Below, in pieces: positions 27,758 to 37,809 of a stretch of 64,000 nucleotides of DNA. The position numbers and the translations under genes are program-made. The notes beneath the pieces were generated by a model. It searched no databases. It was not told where the DNA came from and saw nothing but the letters and a program-made list of their open reading frames with translations. Position 1 is the first letter of the stretch. Every line of letters starts with the position of its first letter. Source of the stretch: Burkholderia sp. 4M9327F10 (GTDB taxonomy: Bacteria > Pseudomonadota > Gammaproteobacteria > Burkholderiales > Burkholderiaceae); contig NZ_SCNV01000015.1 in NCBI RefSeq assembly GCF_005503145.1, forward strand, positions 94,261 through 158,260, in the 5' to 3' direction.

Positions 27758-28105
27758 CTACAGCGCCGCGATCGCCGCGATCTCGACCGTGAACTGCGGA
27801 AATGCAAGCTTCGACTCGACACAGGCGCGTGCGGGGGCATGGCCTTTCGGCACCCACGCATCCCAGATCTTGTTCATGTCGGCGAAACTGCGATGGTCCG
27901 CGAGCCAGATGCTGGCGGATACGATCCGGCGCTTGTCGAGCCCCGCCTCCTCCAGCAAGCGGTCGAGCTTGTCGAGAATCTGCCGGGTCTGGCCGGCGAC
28001 GTCGAGCGACGTATCGTCCGCCACCTGCCCGGCGATAAAAGCGAATCCGCCCGCCGCCACCATCTGGCTCATCCGGTCGCCTGTTCCATAACGCTTGATA
28101 TCCAT
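27758..28105 (-). CDS. RidA/YjgF-family enamine/imine deaminase
   Basis: 115 residues of the RidA fold: AAGGFAFIAGQVADDTSLDV, QTRQILDKLDRLLEEAG, and the conserved late RACVESKLAFPQFTVEIAAIAAL, including the arginine that holds the substrate carboxylate. RidA proteins hydrolyse reactive imines and enamines. Its place as first gene before the D-amino-acid dehydrogenase suggests it deals with the imine product. The start at 28105 has AGAGGCGG upstream. Confidence 0.9.
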   Translation of the reverse strand: MDIKRYGTGDRMSQMVAAGGFAFIAGQVADDTSLDVAGQTRQILDKLDRLLEEAGLDKRRIVSASIWLADHRSFADMNKIWDAWVPKGHAPARACVESKLAFPQFTVEIAAIAAL

Positions 28106-28166
28106 CGAACCGCCTCTCTTATGGCCATTCACCTTGAGGCCGATCCTAGCACTCATAATTCACAAC

Positions 28167-28379
28167 TGTATACACATTTTCAATAAAATCAGCCCTCGCC
28201 CCAACCTGGAACATCGATTCCTGAATGGTGCAAGAGATGACCTTTAGATGTGCATTTAATGCTTCAAATACGGGATTAAATAGCCTTTTCCGGACTCGTG
28301 ACCGGACACGAAAATTCCATCAAAAATTTGTCGCACAAGTATTTTTGATCAGCAATTCTGTAGACACTTGTGTATATCA
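28167..28379. promoter_or_regulatory. Candidate FCD-regulator operators in the RidA/ABC divergent promoter region
   Basis: The 306-bp gap between RidA and the LIV-type binding protein is AT-rich for this genome and has no gene. It holds TGTATACA (28167-28174), TGTAGACA (28359-28366) and TTGTGTATATCAA (28368-28380). These palindromic or near-palindromic TGTATACA-like sites lie close to both start regions, as expected for a shared GntR/FCD operator set. The regulator is inferred. Confidence 0.45.
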
Positions 28380-28411
28380 AATCATGTTCAACCTTCATTT
28401 GGAGAAGCACG

Positions 28412-29506
28412 ATGAACCTGTGTCGCTGGAGTGTCGGGGCCGTGGTCGCGTGGTATCTGTGCGCGTCGAACGCATGGGCTGAGGTCAACCTGGGTGCTGT
28501 ATTGCCACTGAGCGGATCGAGCGCGTCGATTGGTGAGGACCAGCGGCGCGGTATCGAACTCGCCGTCGCGAAGATCAATGCGCAGGGCGGCGTGCTTGGC
28601 CAGAAGCTGCAGGTCAGGATCGAGGACTCAGGCGGCACGGCGAATACCGCGCTCGACGCGACGCGCAAGCTTGCCACCGTTGATCACGTACCCGTCGTGC
28701 TCGGCGAGTTCTCATCGTCGGTGACGATCCCGATCGGTCAGTTCCTCGTCAGACAGGGTGAAGTGCACATCAACATCGGTTCATCGAGCCAGCAGATCCG
28801 CAAGATCGGCACGGGCTCGTTCAGCGTGATCGGACTCGACGACCTGTCGGCACGTTTCGCCGCGCAGGACGTCTACGCGCGCAACCTGCATCACGTTGCG
28901 TTCATCGCGCCGAACAACGGCTACGGACAAGGTCTTGCGACCGAGTTCAAGAAACGCTTCGAGGCGCTCGGCGGCACGGTTGTGTCGCTCGTGCTCTATA
29001 CCGAGGGGCAGTCGACCTATCGCCGCGAACTGGAGCAGGCCGCGCGCGCGAAACCCGACGCTTACGTCTACAGCGCGTACGGCCAGGAAGCCGCAACATT
29101 GAACCGTCAGGCGTACGAAATGCAGCTCAACAAGCAGCCCTGGTATGGAATCTATCTGACGATGTGCACGAGCGATACGACGCCGCAGATCGCGCAGGGA
29201 CAGATTGGACTCGAAGTCGCGGCGGGCGGCACGAACGCAAAGTCCTACGCCGACGCCTACCAGGCCGCCTACAAGGAGGCGCCGCGCTCCGCGTTCGGCA
29301 GCTATGCATATGACGCCACGATGCTCGCGGCGGCGGCCATCAACAGCGCCCATTCACCGGACCCGGCGAAGATCCGCGCAGCACTGGACGCGATCGGCAA
29401 GGGTTACGACGGCGTCACGGGCGACATCGCGTTCGACAGCGACGGCCAGCGCGCGGTCCAGCCATACGAGAAAGTGGTCTTCAAGCAGACGGTGGTCGCG
29501 CAGTGA
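28412..29506 (+). CDS. ABC transporter binding protein, branched-chain amino-acid (LIV) type
   Basis: 364 residues with a signal peptide (ending SNAWA) and a periplasmic-binding type 1 domain: VNLGAVLPLSGSSASIGEDQ, then RRGIELAVAKINAQGGVLGQ and LQVRIEDSGG. GGAG precedes the ATG. It is the first gene of a five-gene rightward operon with matching permeases and ATPases. LIV-type systems carry branched-chain and other amino acids, amides or aromatic acids. Confidence 0.92.
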   Translation: MNLCRWSVGAVVAWYLCASNAWAEVNLGAVLPLSGSSASIGEDQRRGIELAVAKINAQGGVLGQKLQVRIEDSGGTANTALDATRKLATVDHVPVVLGEFSSSVTIPIGQFLVRQGEVHINIGSSSQQIRKIGTGSFSVIGLDDLSARFAAQDVYARNLHHVAFIAPNNGYGQGLATEFKKRFEALGGTVVSLVLYTEGQSTYRRELEQAARAKPDAYVYSAYGQEAATLNRQAYEMQLNKQPWYGIYLTMCTSDTTPQIAQGQIGLEVAAGGTNAKSYADAYQAAYKEAPRSAFGSYAYDATMLAAAAINSAHSPDPAKIRAALDAIGKGYDGVTGDIAFDSDGQRAVQPYEKVVFKQTVVAQ

Positions 29507-29537
29507 GCGTCATCGCCTCCCTTCCACGGAGAATGCC

Positions 29538-30431
29538 ATGCTGCAGTTCCTGCTCGACGTTCTGATCCGCACCTCCGACCTGCTGCTCGTCTCGATCGGA
29601 CTGTCTACGCTCTATTCGCTGATCCGCTTTCCCAACATCGCGCATGTGCAGTATGCGATGCTCGGCGCATTCGCCTCGCTTGGCTGTGAACGCGCCGGCC
29701 TGCCTCTGGTTCTCGCCACCGCCGTATCGTGCACGCTGGTCGGCTGCCTCGCGGTCCTGCTCAACGTGTTCGTGTTCGCCCGGCTGCTGCGCTCGGGCAG
29801 CGCGGTTGCGATGATCGGTTCGCTCGCGGTGTCGCTGATCGCCGTCGCGCTCGTGCTCGGCACTGCGGGTTCGCGGCCGCTCCAGTACGCGCAGGATCTG
29901 ACGCCGCCGCTGCTGATCGACGGGATCGCGGTCTCGCGCGCGCAACTCGATTCGATCCTATGCGGCGCGCTCACACTGCTCCTGTTCTCCGTGCTGCTGT
30001 ACCGGACCGATGTCGGCCGCTCGATGCGCGCACTCGCGTCGAACCGCCCACTCGCACTCGCGACCGGCATCGACGCCCAGCGTGTAACCAATGTCATCAG
30101 CTTTGCAAGCGGTATGCTCGCCGCCCTGGGCGGCACGATGCTCGGCCTCACCGAGAGCGTGCACGTGAATTTGGGCAATGGGTTGCTGATTCCGGCGTTC
30201 TCGGCTGCGATCCTCGGCGGCCTCGGCAACCCACTGGGCGCGGCCGCCGGTGCACTGCTGATCGCTCTCGCCGAAACGGTGATGCTCAACATCGACCTTG
30301 GCTCGCTGACCGGACATGCATCGCTGGTATTTCCGGTTGCCTACGTGAGCGCGGTGTCGTTCCTGATCCTGCTTGTCACCCTGATGTTCCGTCCGTACGG
30401 GATCTTCGACCGGGAGGTGCGGCGTGTCTAG
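29538..30431 (+). CDS. LIV-type ABC permease, LivH-like
   Basis: 297 residues with about eight membrane helices: LLLVSIGLSTLYSLIRFPNI and the LivH-type loop MRALASNRPLALATGIDAQR. The C-terminal GGLGNPLGAAAGALLIALAE is the usual final-helix motif. It lies 31 bp after the binding protein and overlaps the next permease by eight bases. ATG 29538 is chosen; the longer frame upstream runs through the binding-protein gene in another frame. Confidence 0.9.
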   Translation: MLQFLLDVLIRTSDLLLVSIGLSTLYSLIRFPNIAHVQYAMLGAFASLGCERAGLPLVLATAVSCTLVGCLAVLLNVFVFARLLRSGSAVAMIGSLAVSLIAVALVLGTAGSRPLQYAQDLTPPLLIDGIAVSRAQLDSILCGALTLLLFSVLLYRTDVGRSMRALASNRPLALATGIDAQRVTNVISFASGMLAALGGTMLGLTESVHVNLGNGLLIPAFSAAILGGLGNPLGAAAGALLIALAETVMLNIDLGSLTGHASLVFPVAYVSAVSFLILLVTLMFRPYGIFDREVRRV

Positions 30432-31311
30432 TTTTCTCATCCATCTGCTGACCTCAGCCTGCCTGTCCGCGATGATGGCACTCGGACTCAATCTGCAGGC
30501 CGGTTACGCGGGCATGGTCAATTTCGGATTCATCGCGTTTGCCGGGCTCGGTGCATACGCGGCCGGTATCGCTTCGCAGCTCGGCTGGCCGCTGCCGGCG
30601 GCGCTGGCGCTCGCGGTCGTGGCGGCAAGCGTGCTGGCGGTCGCGATCGCGCGGCTTGGCCGCATGCTGGCGTCGGACTATTGGGGAATCGCCACGCTCG
30701 CGATCGCAGAGATCCTGCGCACCGTCGCGCTCAACGAAACCTGGCTCACCGGCGGCGCCCAGGGTATCGGCGGTATCGCACCGCTGTTCCCCGGACTCGT
30801 TGCGCCGTGGGCAGACCTTGCCTTCCTCGGCGTTGCCGCCGGATGCCTCGCTCTCGTCTACGCGGGCTACCGCCGCATCGTCCGCAGCCGTTTCGGCCGC
30901 GCGTTGAAGGTCATGCGCGAGGAACCTGCGCTCGCCGTCTGCTTCGGCTACGACCCGCTCTCGCTGAAAACGCGGGCCAGCGTCGCGGCCGCGCTGCCCG
31001 CCGCACTGGCCGGTGCACTACTCACCTGGTACATCAGCTACGTCGGGCCTGACACGATGCTGTCGTCCGAAACCTTCGCGCTCTGGACAATCGTCATGGT
31101 GGGCGGTCTCGGCAGCAATGCCGGCGTGCTGCTCGGCGCGGTGCTGGTTCAGGCCGTTTATTCGTTCGCACCCTTCCTGAAAGACTGGTTCGGTGTCGGC
31201 AGCGACCTCGCGGGCGCCGTCAGGCTCGGCCTCGTCGGACTGATGCTGCTCGCCTGCCTGCTGTGGCGGCCACGCGGCCTGCTGCCGGAACGTCTGGAGA
31301 TCCACCCATGA
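30424..31311 (+). CDS. LIV-type ABC permease, LivM-like
   Basis: 295 residues starting with GTG that overlaps the LivH stop. It has LGLNLQAGYAGMVNFGFIAF, the LivM hallmark, and the cytoplasmic coupling loop RFGRALKVMREEPALAVCFG. The last residues overlap the ATPase start by four bases. It forms the second half of the importer channel. Confidence 0.92.
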   Translation: MSSFLIHLLTSACLSAMMALGLNLQAGYAGMVNFGFIAFAGLGAYAAGIASQLGWPLPAALALAVVAASVLAVAIARLGRMLASDYWGIATLAIAEILRTVALNETWLTGGAQGIGGIAPLFPGLVAPWADLAFLGVAAGCLALVYAGYRRIVRSRFGRALKVMREEPALAVCFGYDPLSLKTRASVAAALPAALAGALLTWYISYVGPDTMLSSETFALWTIVMVGGLGSNAGVLLGAVLVQAVYSFAPFLKDWFGVGSDLAGAVRLGLVGLMLLACLLWRPRGLLPERLEIHP

Positions 31312-32093
31312 GCGCGCTCCTCGAACTGGATGGCATCGCCATCCGCTACGGCGGCAATACCGTGCTGTCCGGGCTCACGCTGTCGGTCGACAGTGGCGAG
31401 ATCGTCGGTCTGCTCGGCCCGAACGGCTCCGGCAAAAGTACGGTCCTGAACGCGGTCACGGGTTTCGCGCCGCTTGCGAGCGGCGAGATCCGCTTCGACG
31501 GCCGCCGGATCGACCGGCTCGCGCCGCAGCGCATCGCGCAGCTCGGCATACGCCGCACCTTCCAGCTACCGTCGATGCCGGCCCGGATGTCGGTGCTCGA
31601 ACTGACGATGGCCGCCTCGTCGGCAGGCCACGGACTCGGCGCGGCGCTGCTGCGCGGGCCCTCGCTGCGCGCGCTTGAACAGAAGACGCGAACCCGGGCC
31701 GCCGCGCTACTCGACGAGCTCAAACTGTCCGCCGTTGCCCAGTTGCCCGCCGCATCGATCTCGGGCGGCCAGAAGAAGCTCCTTGGCATCGCCTGCGCGA
31801 TGATGACCGAGCCGAAGCTGCTGCTGCTCGACGAACCGACGGCAGGCGTCCATCCGAACCTGCGCGGAGAGCTGGTCGCGGAACTGCGGCGCATCCATGG
31901 GCTCGGCGTCACGCTCGCAGTGATCGAGCACGACATGCATTTTATCCGCGAGCTGTGCGACCGTTGCATCGTGCTCGATCGCGGCGCGGCGATCGCCAAT
32001 TGCAAGCCGGTCGAGCTCGAGCGAAACCGGCGCGTGCTCGACGCGTACCTGGGCCGGGCGCACAGCAACCGCCGGCCGCTGGAGGCGTCATGA
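31308..32093 (+). CDS. LIV-type ABC ATPase, LivG-like
   Basis: 261 residues. Walker A is GPNGSGKSTVLN, the signature is ISGGQKKLLGIACAM, Walker B is LLLLDEPTAGVHP, and the switch histidine is in VIEHDMHFI. The longer C-terminal part typical of LivG is present. ATGA overlaps at both ends (with LivM and LivF) show tight translational coupling. Confidence 0.92.
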   Translation: MSALLELDGIAIRYGGNTVLSGLTLSVDSGEIVGLLGPNGSGKSTVLNAVTGFAPLASGEIRFDGRRIDRLAPQRIAQLGIRRTFQLPSMPARMSVLELTMAASSAGHGLGAALLRGPSLRALEQKTRTRAAALLDELKLSAVAQLPAASISGGQKKLLGIACAMMTEPKLLLLDEPTAGVHPNLRGELVAELRRIHGLGVTLAVIEHDMHFIRELCDRCIVLDRGAAIANCKPVELERNRRVLDAYLGRAHSNRRPLEAS

Positions 32094-32809
32094 TAGAAGT
32101 CCATCAGCTTGTCGCCGGCTACACCCCGAGCGTTGACATCCTGCATGGCGTGTCGCTGCGCGTCGGCGCGGTCGATATCGTGTCGATCCTCGGGCCGAAC
32201 GGCTGCGGCAAGTCCACGCTGCTCAAGGCGATTGCGGGCTTCCTGTTGCCCCGCTCGGGCCGCGTGACACTGCAGGGCCGCGACCTCACGCGCGAACCCG
32301 TGCATCGCAAGGTGCGCCATCACGGCGTCGGCTACGTGCCGCAAACCGACAACGTGTTCGGCGCGCTGACCGTGCGCGAGAACCTGATGCTCGGCGGCCA
32401 GGGCATGTCCTCGTTCCCGCGCGAGGCGCGCATCGACGAGCTATGCGAGCAGTACCCGGTGCTGCGGCGCCGCTACCGGTCGCCTGCCGCTGCGCTGTCG
32501 GGCGGCGAGCGGCAAATCGTGTCGCTCGCGCGGGCGCTGGTGCCGCGGCCCGGCATGCTGCTGCTCGATGAACCCTCGGCCGGCCTGTCGCCCAAAATGG
32601 TCGACGAGGTGTTCGACGCGATCGTCCGTATGCGCGACACGGAACATATCGGTGTACTGATGGTCGAGCAGAACGCGATCGAGGCACTGCGCATCTCCGA
32701 TCGCGGCATCGTGCTGACGATGGGACGCGTTGCGCTCGAAGGTCCGGCAGCCGAGTTGCTCGATAGCGACGAGATGCGCCGGCTCTATCTCGGCGGGAGG
32801 GCGGCATGA
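32090..32809 (+). CDS. LIV-type ABC ATPase, LivF-like
   Basis: 239 residues. Walker A is GPNGCGKSTLLK, with the LivF-type VGYVPQTDNVFGALTVRENL, signature LSGGERQIVSLARAL, Walker B MLLLDEPSAGLSP, and VEQNAIEALRISDR. It is the last ABC gene and overlaps the following MFS gene by four bases. Confidence 0.92.
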   Translation: MIEVHQLVAGYTPSVDILHGVSLRVGAVDIVSILGPNGCGKSTLLKAIAGFLLPRSGRVTLQGRDLTREPVHRKVRHHGVGYVPQTDNVFGALTVRENLMLGGQGMSSFPREARIDELCEQYPVLRRRYRSPAAALSGGERQIVSLARALVPRPGMLLLDEPSAGLSPKMVDEVFDAIVRMRDTEHIGVLMVEQNAIEALRISDRGIVLTMGRVALEGPAAELLDSDEMRRLYLGGRAA

Positions 32810-34185
32810 ATCCCGCCACGGCTGGCTCCGGCACAGCGGCCGCAGCACCGCACGCGCGCCCCGCGACGATCATGGTGGCCGTGGCGTGCGGCTTCGTGAT
32901 GGCCATGCTTGACGTGACCATCGTCAATGTCGCATTGAAGGCAATGCAGAACAGCCTGGCGATGTCGCTAACCACTCTGGTCTGGGTCGTCGACGCCTAC
33001 ACGCTCAGCTTCGCCGCGCTGTTGCTGTTCGGTGGCGCGCTGGCGAACCGCTACGGCTCGAAGACCATCTATCTCACCGGTCTCGGGGTATTCGTCGCGG
33101 CGTCGGCGCTGTGTGCTGCCGCAGCGACGCCCGCGACGCTGATCGCCTCGCGCCTGTTGCAAGGGGTCGGCGCCGCGCTCTTCATGCCGAGTTCGTTGAG
33201 CCTGCTGACCCAGGCGTTCCCGCCCGGCCCGCTGCGCACGCGGATGATCGGCATCTGGGGCGCGCTCGTGTCGGCCGCGATGGCGCTCGGACCGTGCGTC
33301 GGCGGCGTGCTGGTCGATGCGATTGGCTGGCGCAGCATCTTCTGGGTCAACCTGCCCGTCGGGATCGCGGGCCTGTGGCTCACGCAACGCCATGTCGCGC
33401 GTTCGCCGCGCCATGCGGGTCCGCTAAACGGCACCGGCCACCTGCTGGCCGCTCTCGCACTCGCAGCGCTGAGCCTGACGCTCATCCAGGGACCGAGCCT
33501 CGGCTGGACCTCGCCCGCGATTGTCGGCTGCGCACTAGCGACAATCGCAGCCACAGCCGCATTCGCGCTGCGCGAGCGATTCGCACGCCATCGCATCCTC
33601 TCGCCCGAGCTGCTCGGCAACCAGCGCTTCGTGGCCGGCAGCCTGCTTGGCCTCGCCATCAACTTCGGCATCCTCGCCGAAATCTTCCTGATCAGCCTCT
33701 ACCTCCAGCAGCAGCGTGGATCGAGCCCGCTAGCAGCGGGTTTTCAGCTCTTTCCGCTGATGGCGATGTTCGGTATCGGCAATCTCGCCTCCGCCCGCGT
33801 CAGCGCGCGTCTCGGCGCGCGCGGCACCCTGCTCGCCGGGCTTGCACTCGCAACGCTCGGCACTGCCGCGCTCATCGGCATCGACGCGCTGCCGTACTGG
33901 GCGCTCGCGATCGCCATCGGCATCGCCAACTTCGGCGCCGGCCAGGCGATCCCGGCGATGAACCTGGTCGTCATGCACGCCGCGCGCCCTGAAGATGCCA
34001 ACCTCGCCGCCGCCTCGCTCAATGCGAGCCGGCAGGTCGGCTCCCTCGTCGGCGTCGCGATCGCATCGGTGATCCTGCATACCTTCACAGATCCCGGCCG
34101 CGCGACCGCCGCCGGTTTCGCGATCATCGCGGCAGCCTACGCGGGCGGCCTCGTCGTCGTGGCCCGATCCATCGAGCCCGGCTAA
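32806..34185 (+). CDS. MFS drug/compound exporter, DHA2 (EmrB/QacA) family
   Basis: 459 residues with about 14 membrane helices. The motif ALANRYGSKTIYLTGLGVFV lies between helices 2 and 3, the opening FVMAMLDVTIVNVALKAM is the DHA2 signature, and RLLQGVGAALFMPSSLSLL follows. It is translationally coupled to the LIV ATPase gene, which is unusual. It may export a toxic intermediate or excess substrate of the same pathway. Confidence 0.88.
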   Translation: MNPATAGSGTAAAAPHARPATIMVAVACGFVMAMLDVTIVNVALKAMQNSLAMSLTTLVWVVDAYTLSFAALLLFGGALANRYGSKTIYLTGLGVFVAASALCAAAATPATLIASRLLQGVGAALFMPSSLSLLTQAFPPGPLRTRMIGIWGALVSAAMALGPCVGGVLVDAIGWRSIFWVNLPVGIAGLWLTQRHVARSPRHAGPLNGTGHLLAALALAALSLTLIQGPSLGWTSPAIVGCALATIAATAAFALRERFARHRILSPELLGNQRFVAGSLLGLAINFGILAEIFLISLYLQQQRGSSPLAAGFQLFPLMAMFGIGNLASARVSARLGARGTLLAGLALATLGTAALIGIDALPYWALAIAIGIANFGAGQAIPAMNLVVMHAARPEDANLAAASLNASRQVGSLVGVAIASVILHTFTDPGRATAAGFAIIAAAYAGGLVVVARSIEPG

Positions 34186-34244
34186 ACCCACGCCGCCGCG
34201 ACCGGCGGCCCGCTCCTCTTTCTTCCCCTGGCAGCGAGGACACC

Positions 34245-35137
<893 letters not shown>

Positions 35138-35141
<4 letters not shown>

Positions 35142-35710
35142 AGATCGTCGAAACACCGCTGCCTGGCGTGCTGCTGTTCGAACCGCGCGTGTTTGGAGAC
35201 GAACGCGGCTTTTTCGTCGAAAGCTTCCGCGAGAGCTGGCTGCGCGAAGCGGGCATCGACGCGACCTTCGTGCAGGACAACCAGTCTCGTTCGCGGCGCG
35301 GCGTGCTGCGCGGCCTGCACTACCAGCGCGTCAATCCGCAGGGCAAACTGGTGCGCGCCGCGCGCGGCGCAGTCTACGATGTGGCCGTCGATATCCGCAG
35401 CGATTCTCCCCACTTCGGCGCGTGGTTCGGTACCCGGCTCGACGACGAGTTACACCGGCAGCTATGGATTCCGCCGGGCTTCGCCCATGGCTTCTGCGTG
35501 CTGTCGGCCGACGCGGATTTTGCCTATAAGTGCACGCAGTACTACGACGCAGGTTCGGACGACGGAGTACGCTGGGACGACCCGGATCTCGGAATCGACT
35601 GGCCCGTGTTCGACGACATCGCACCGCAGCTGTCTGACAAAGACCGTGTACATCAGCGCCTCGCCGAGCACGTGCCCGACTCGCTGCCGCGCTGCCGGAG
35701 CGTATCGTGA
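35138..35710 (+). CDS. rfbC: dTDP-4-dehydrorhamnose 3,5-epimerase
   Basis: 190 residues, cupin fold. It contains VFGDERGFFVESFRESW, the catalytic-histidine stretch RGVLRGLHYQRVNPQGKLVR, and PPGFAHGFCVLSADADFAYK. It epimerises dTDP-4-keto-6-deoxyglucose at C3 and C5. It is preceded by AAGGAGG inside rfbA and overlaps both neighbours by four bases. Confidence 0.95.
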
Positions 35711-36591
35711 CGATCCTCGTGACGGGCGCAGGGGGCCAGCTTGGACAGGAACTCGTGCGGCGAGCCGGACAGCGCGCGTTGCTCGGGCTAACGCGAGCGC
35801 AACTCGATATCGGCGATATGGACGCGGTGCGCACCGCGCTGGCCGGGCATCGCGCGAGCCTCGTCATCAATGCTGCGGCCTGGACTGCAGTGGATCGCGC
35901 GGAGAGCGAACCGGAGGCCGCCTGGCAAGCGAACCGCGAAGGGCCGGCCACGCTAGCCGCGGCCTGCGCAGAAGCTGGGATCCCCCTCTTTCATCTGTCG
36001 ACCGACTACGTATTCGACGGCCGTGCGCCCGGCGCCTATGCCGAAACAGCGGAGGTTGCACCGCTCGGCGTCTACGGCCTCAGCAAGTGGGCCGGTGAAC
36101 AGGCGGTGCGCGAGTATCTGCCGAACCGGCACCTGATCTTGCGAGTCGCATGGGTATTCGGCGCGCACGGCAGCAACTTCGTGCGCACCATGCTGCGCAT
36201 AGGCGGCGAGCGCGACGTGGTGCGTGTCGTTGCCGACCAGTACGGTGGCCCGACCCATGCCGGTGCGATCGCTGAGGCCTTGCTGTCCGTCGCGGCACGC
36301 TACCGCGCTGGCGAGGTGCTTCCCTGGGGCACCTACCATTTGTGCGGCACGCCCGTCACGACCTGGCATGGCTTCGCGGAAACGATCTTCGCCGCCGCGC
36401 GCCATGCCGGCCTGCTCACGCGCACGCCGCTCGTCCAGCCGATCCTGACCTCCGCATATCCACTGCCGGCGCCGCGGCCAGCCAATTCGTCGCTCGACTG
36501 CACGCGGCTGCGTGAGCGCCTCGGCATCGAAGCCCCGTCGTGGATGGCGGGTTTGAGCGAAGTTCTCGACACCTGGAAGCGAACCTCATGA
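35707..36591 (+). CDS. rfbD: dTDP-4-dehydrorhamnose reductase
   Basis: 294 residues of an SDR-type reductase. TILVTGAGGQLGQELVRRAG is the nucleotide-binding motif; FHLSTDYVFDG and YGLSKWAGEQAV carry the catalytic Thr/Tyr/Lys. It makes dTDP-L-rhamnose, the last step. It starts with GTG overlapping the rfbC stop and overlaps the rfbB start by four bases. Confidence 0.95.
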   Translation: MTILVTGAGGQLGQELVRRAGQRALLGLTRAQLDIGDMDAVRTALAGHRASLVINAAAWTAVDRAESEPEAAWQANREGPATLAAACAEAGIPLFHLSTDYVFDGRAPGAYAETAEVAPLGVYGLSKWAGEQAVREYLPNRHLILRVAWVFGAHGSNFVRTMLRIGGERDVVRVVADQYGGPTHAGAIAEALLSVAARYRAGEVLPWGTYHLCGTPVTTWHGFAETIFAAARHAGLLTRTPLVQPILTSAYPLPAPRPANSSLDCTRLRERLGIEAPSWMAGLSEVLDTWKRTS

Positions 36592-37619
36592 ACCATCGTC
36601 CCCAGCACGTGCTCGTCACCGGCGGCGCCGGCTTCATTGGCGCCAATTTTATCCACTACCTGCTCTCGACCGATCCACAGGTGAAGATCGTCACGCTCGA
36701 TCTGCTGACCTACGCCGGCAGGATCGACAATCTTGCCGACCTTCCGGACGAGGAGCGACACCGGCTCGTTGTCGGCGATATCTGTGACCGGCGGCTCGTC
36801 GACGCACTGCTGCGCGAGCATGCGATCGACACGATCATCCATTTCGCGGCCGAGAGTCACGTGGACCGCTCCATCGCCGGCCCGGGCGAGTTCGTTCGCA
36901 CCAACGTCGTCGGCACTGCGACCCTGCTCGAAGCCGCGCGGCAGTACTGGTTCGGCGAGCAGCGTCTTGACGCCGTGACCGTACAGGCACAAAAACGCTT
37001 CCATCACATCGGTACCGACGAAGTGTACGGTTCGCTCGGACCCAACGATCCACCGTTTTCCGAATCGACCCGCTATGCGCCCAATTCACCTTATTCGGCA
37101 AGCAAAGCCGGCTCCGACCACCTGGTGCGCGCCTACTGGCATACGTATGGATTGCCCGTCACGACGACAAACTGTTCGAACAACTACGGGCCGCTTCAGC
37201 ACGATGAAAAATTTGTTCCGACCGTGATCCGCAGTTGTATCGAAGGCACGCGCATCCCCGTGTACGGCGATGGCTCCAACATCCGCGACTGGCTGTTCGT
37301 CGACGATCATTGCCGCGCGATCGACACAGTAGTCCGGCGTGGCATGGCGGGCGAGACCTACAACGTGGGTGGCTGCAACGAGTGGAAAAACATCGCTATC
37401 GTGCAGCTGATTTGTGCGCTGATGGACGAGCAGCGGCCGCATCGAGCACCGCATGCGAGACTCATCGAGTTCGTGACCGACCGGCCCGGACACGACTGGC
37501 GCTACGCGATCGACGCGCAGAAGATCATCGATTTACTCGGTTGGCGTCCTAAGGAAAGCTTCGAAAGCGGGATTCGCAAGACAGTTATGTTGAATCTTTC
37601 GCGGTTGACAGTGAACTGA
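36588..37619 (+). CDS. rfbB: dTDP-glucose 4,6-dehydratase
   Basis: 343 residues. It has VLVTGGAGFIGANFIHYLLS, HFAAESHVDRSIAGPGEFVR, the YSASKAGSDHLVRA catalytic Tyr-Lys, and NCSNNYGPLQHDEKFVPTVI. It converts dTDP-glucose to the 4-keto-6-deoxy sugar. It is the last gene of the operon, whereas rmlB usually comes first. The 348 bp after it contain a small reading frame and the presumed promoter of the T6SS island. Confidence 0.95.
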   Translation: MNHRPQHVLVTGGAGFIGANFIHYLLSTDPQVKIVTLDLLTYAGRIDNLADLPDEERHRLVVGDICDRRLVDALLREHAIDTIIHFAAESHVDRSIAGPGEFVRTNVVGTATLLEAARQYWFGEQRLDAVTVQAQKRFHHIGTDEVYGSLGPNDPPFSESTRYAPNSPYSASKAGSDHLVRAYWHTYGLPVTTTNCSNNYGPLQHDEKFVPTVIRSCIEGTRIPVYGDGSNIRDWLFVDDHCRAIDTVVRRGMAGETYNVGGCNEWKNIAIVQLICALMDEQRPHRAPHARLIEFVTDRPGHDWRYAIDAQKIIDLLGWRPKESFESGIRKTVMLNLSRLTVN

Positions 37620-37763
37620 CTGGGTGGTGGCGAATTGGGACAGGAGGCAGGCGCAGAGGAGACTGCGATTCTGGACCGGCAGAAATTCTTCCCCGAGCCG
37701 CTCGCTGCTTGCACCATCACAATCCTTGACAAATTCTGCCTTTTTCAAGATGGGTTGCCCCCG

Positions 37764-37769
37764 TATAGT
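37764..37769 (+). promoter_or_regulatory. Possible -10 element of the T6SS island operon
   Basis: TATAGT lies about 200 bp before vgrG. TTTTCA 16 bp upstream is a weak -35; a perfect TTGACA occurs at 37726-37731 but is 32 bp away, too far. The call rests on the motif alone. Confidence 0.25.
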
Positions 37770-37809
37770 CCCATCGGGATATTCCGCAGACGATTGCCAA
37801 GGGGGACTC

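Noticed and set aside
37726..37769. TTGACA at 37726 with TATAGT at 37764 as one promoter
   Set aside because: The spacing is 32 bp, far from the 16-18 bp needed. Only the -10-like element is listed, with low confidence.
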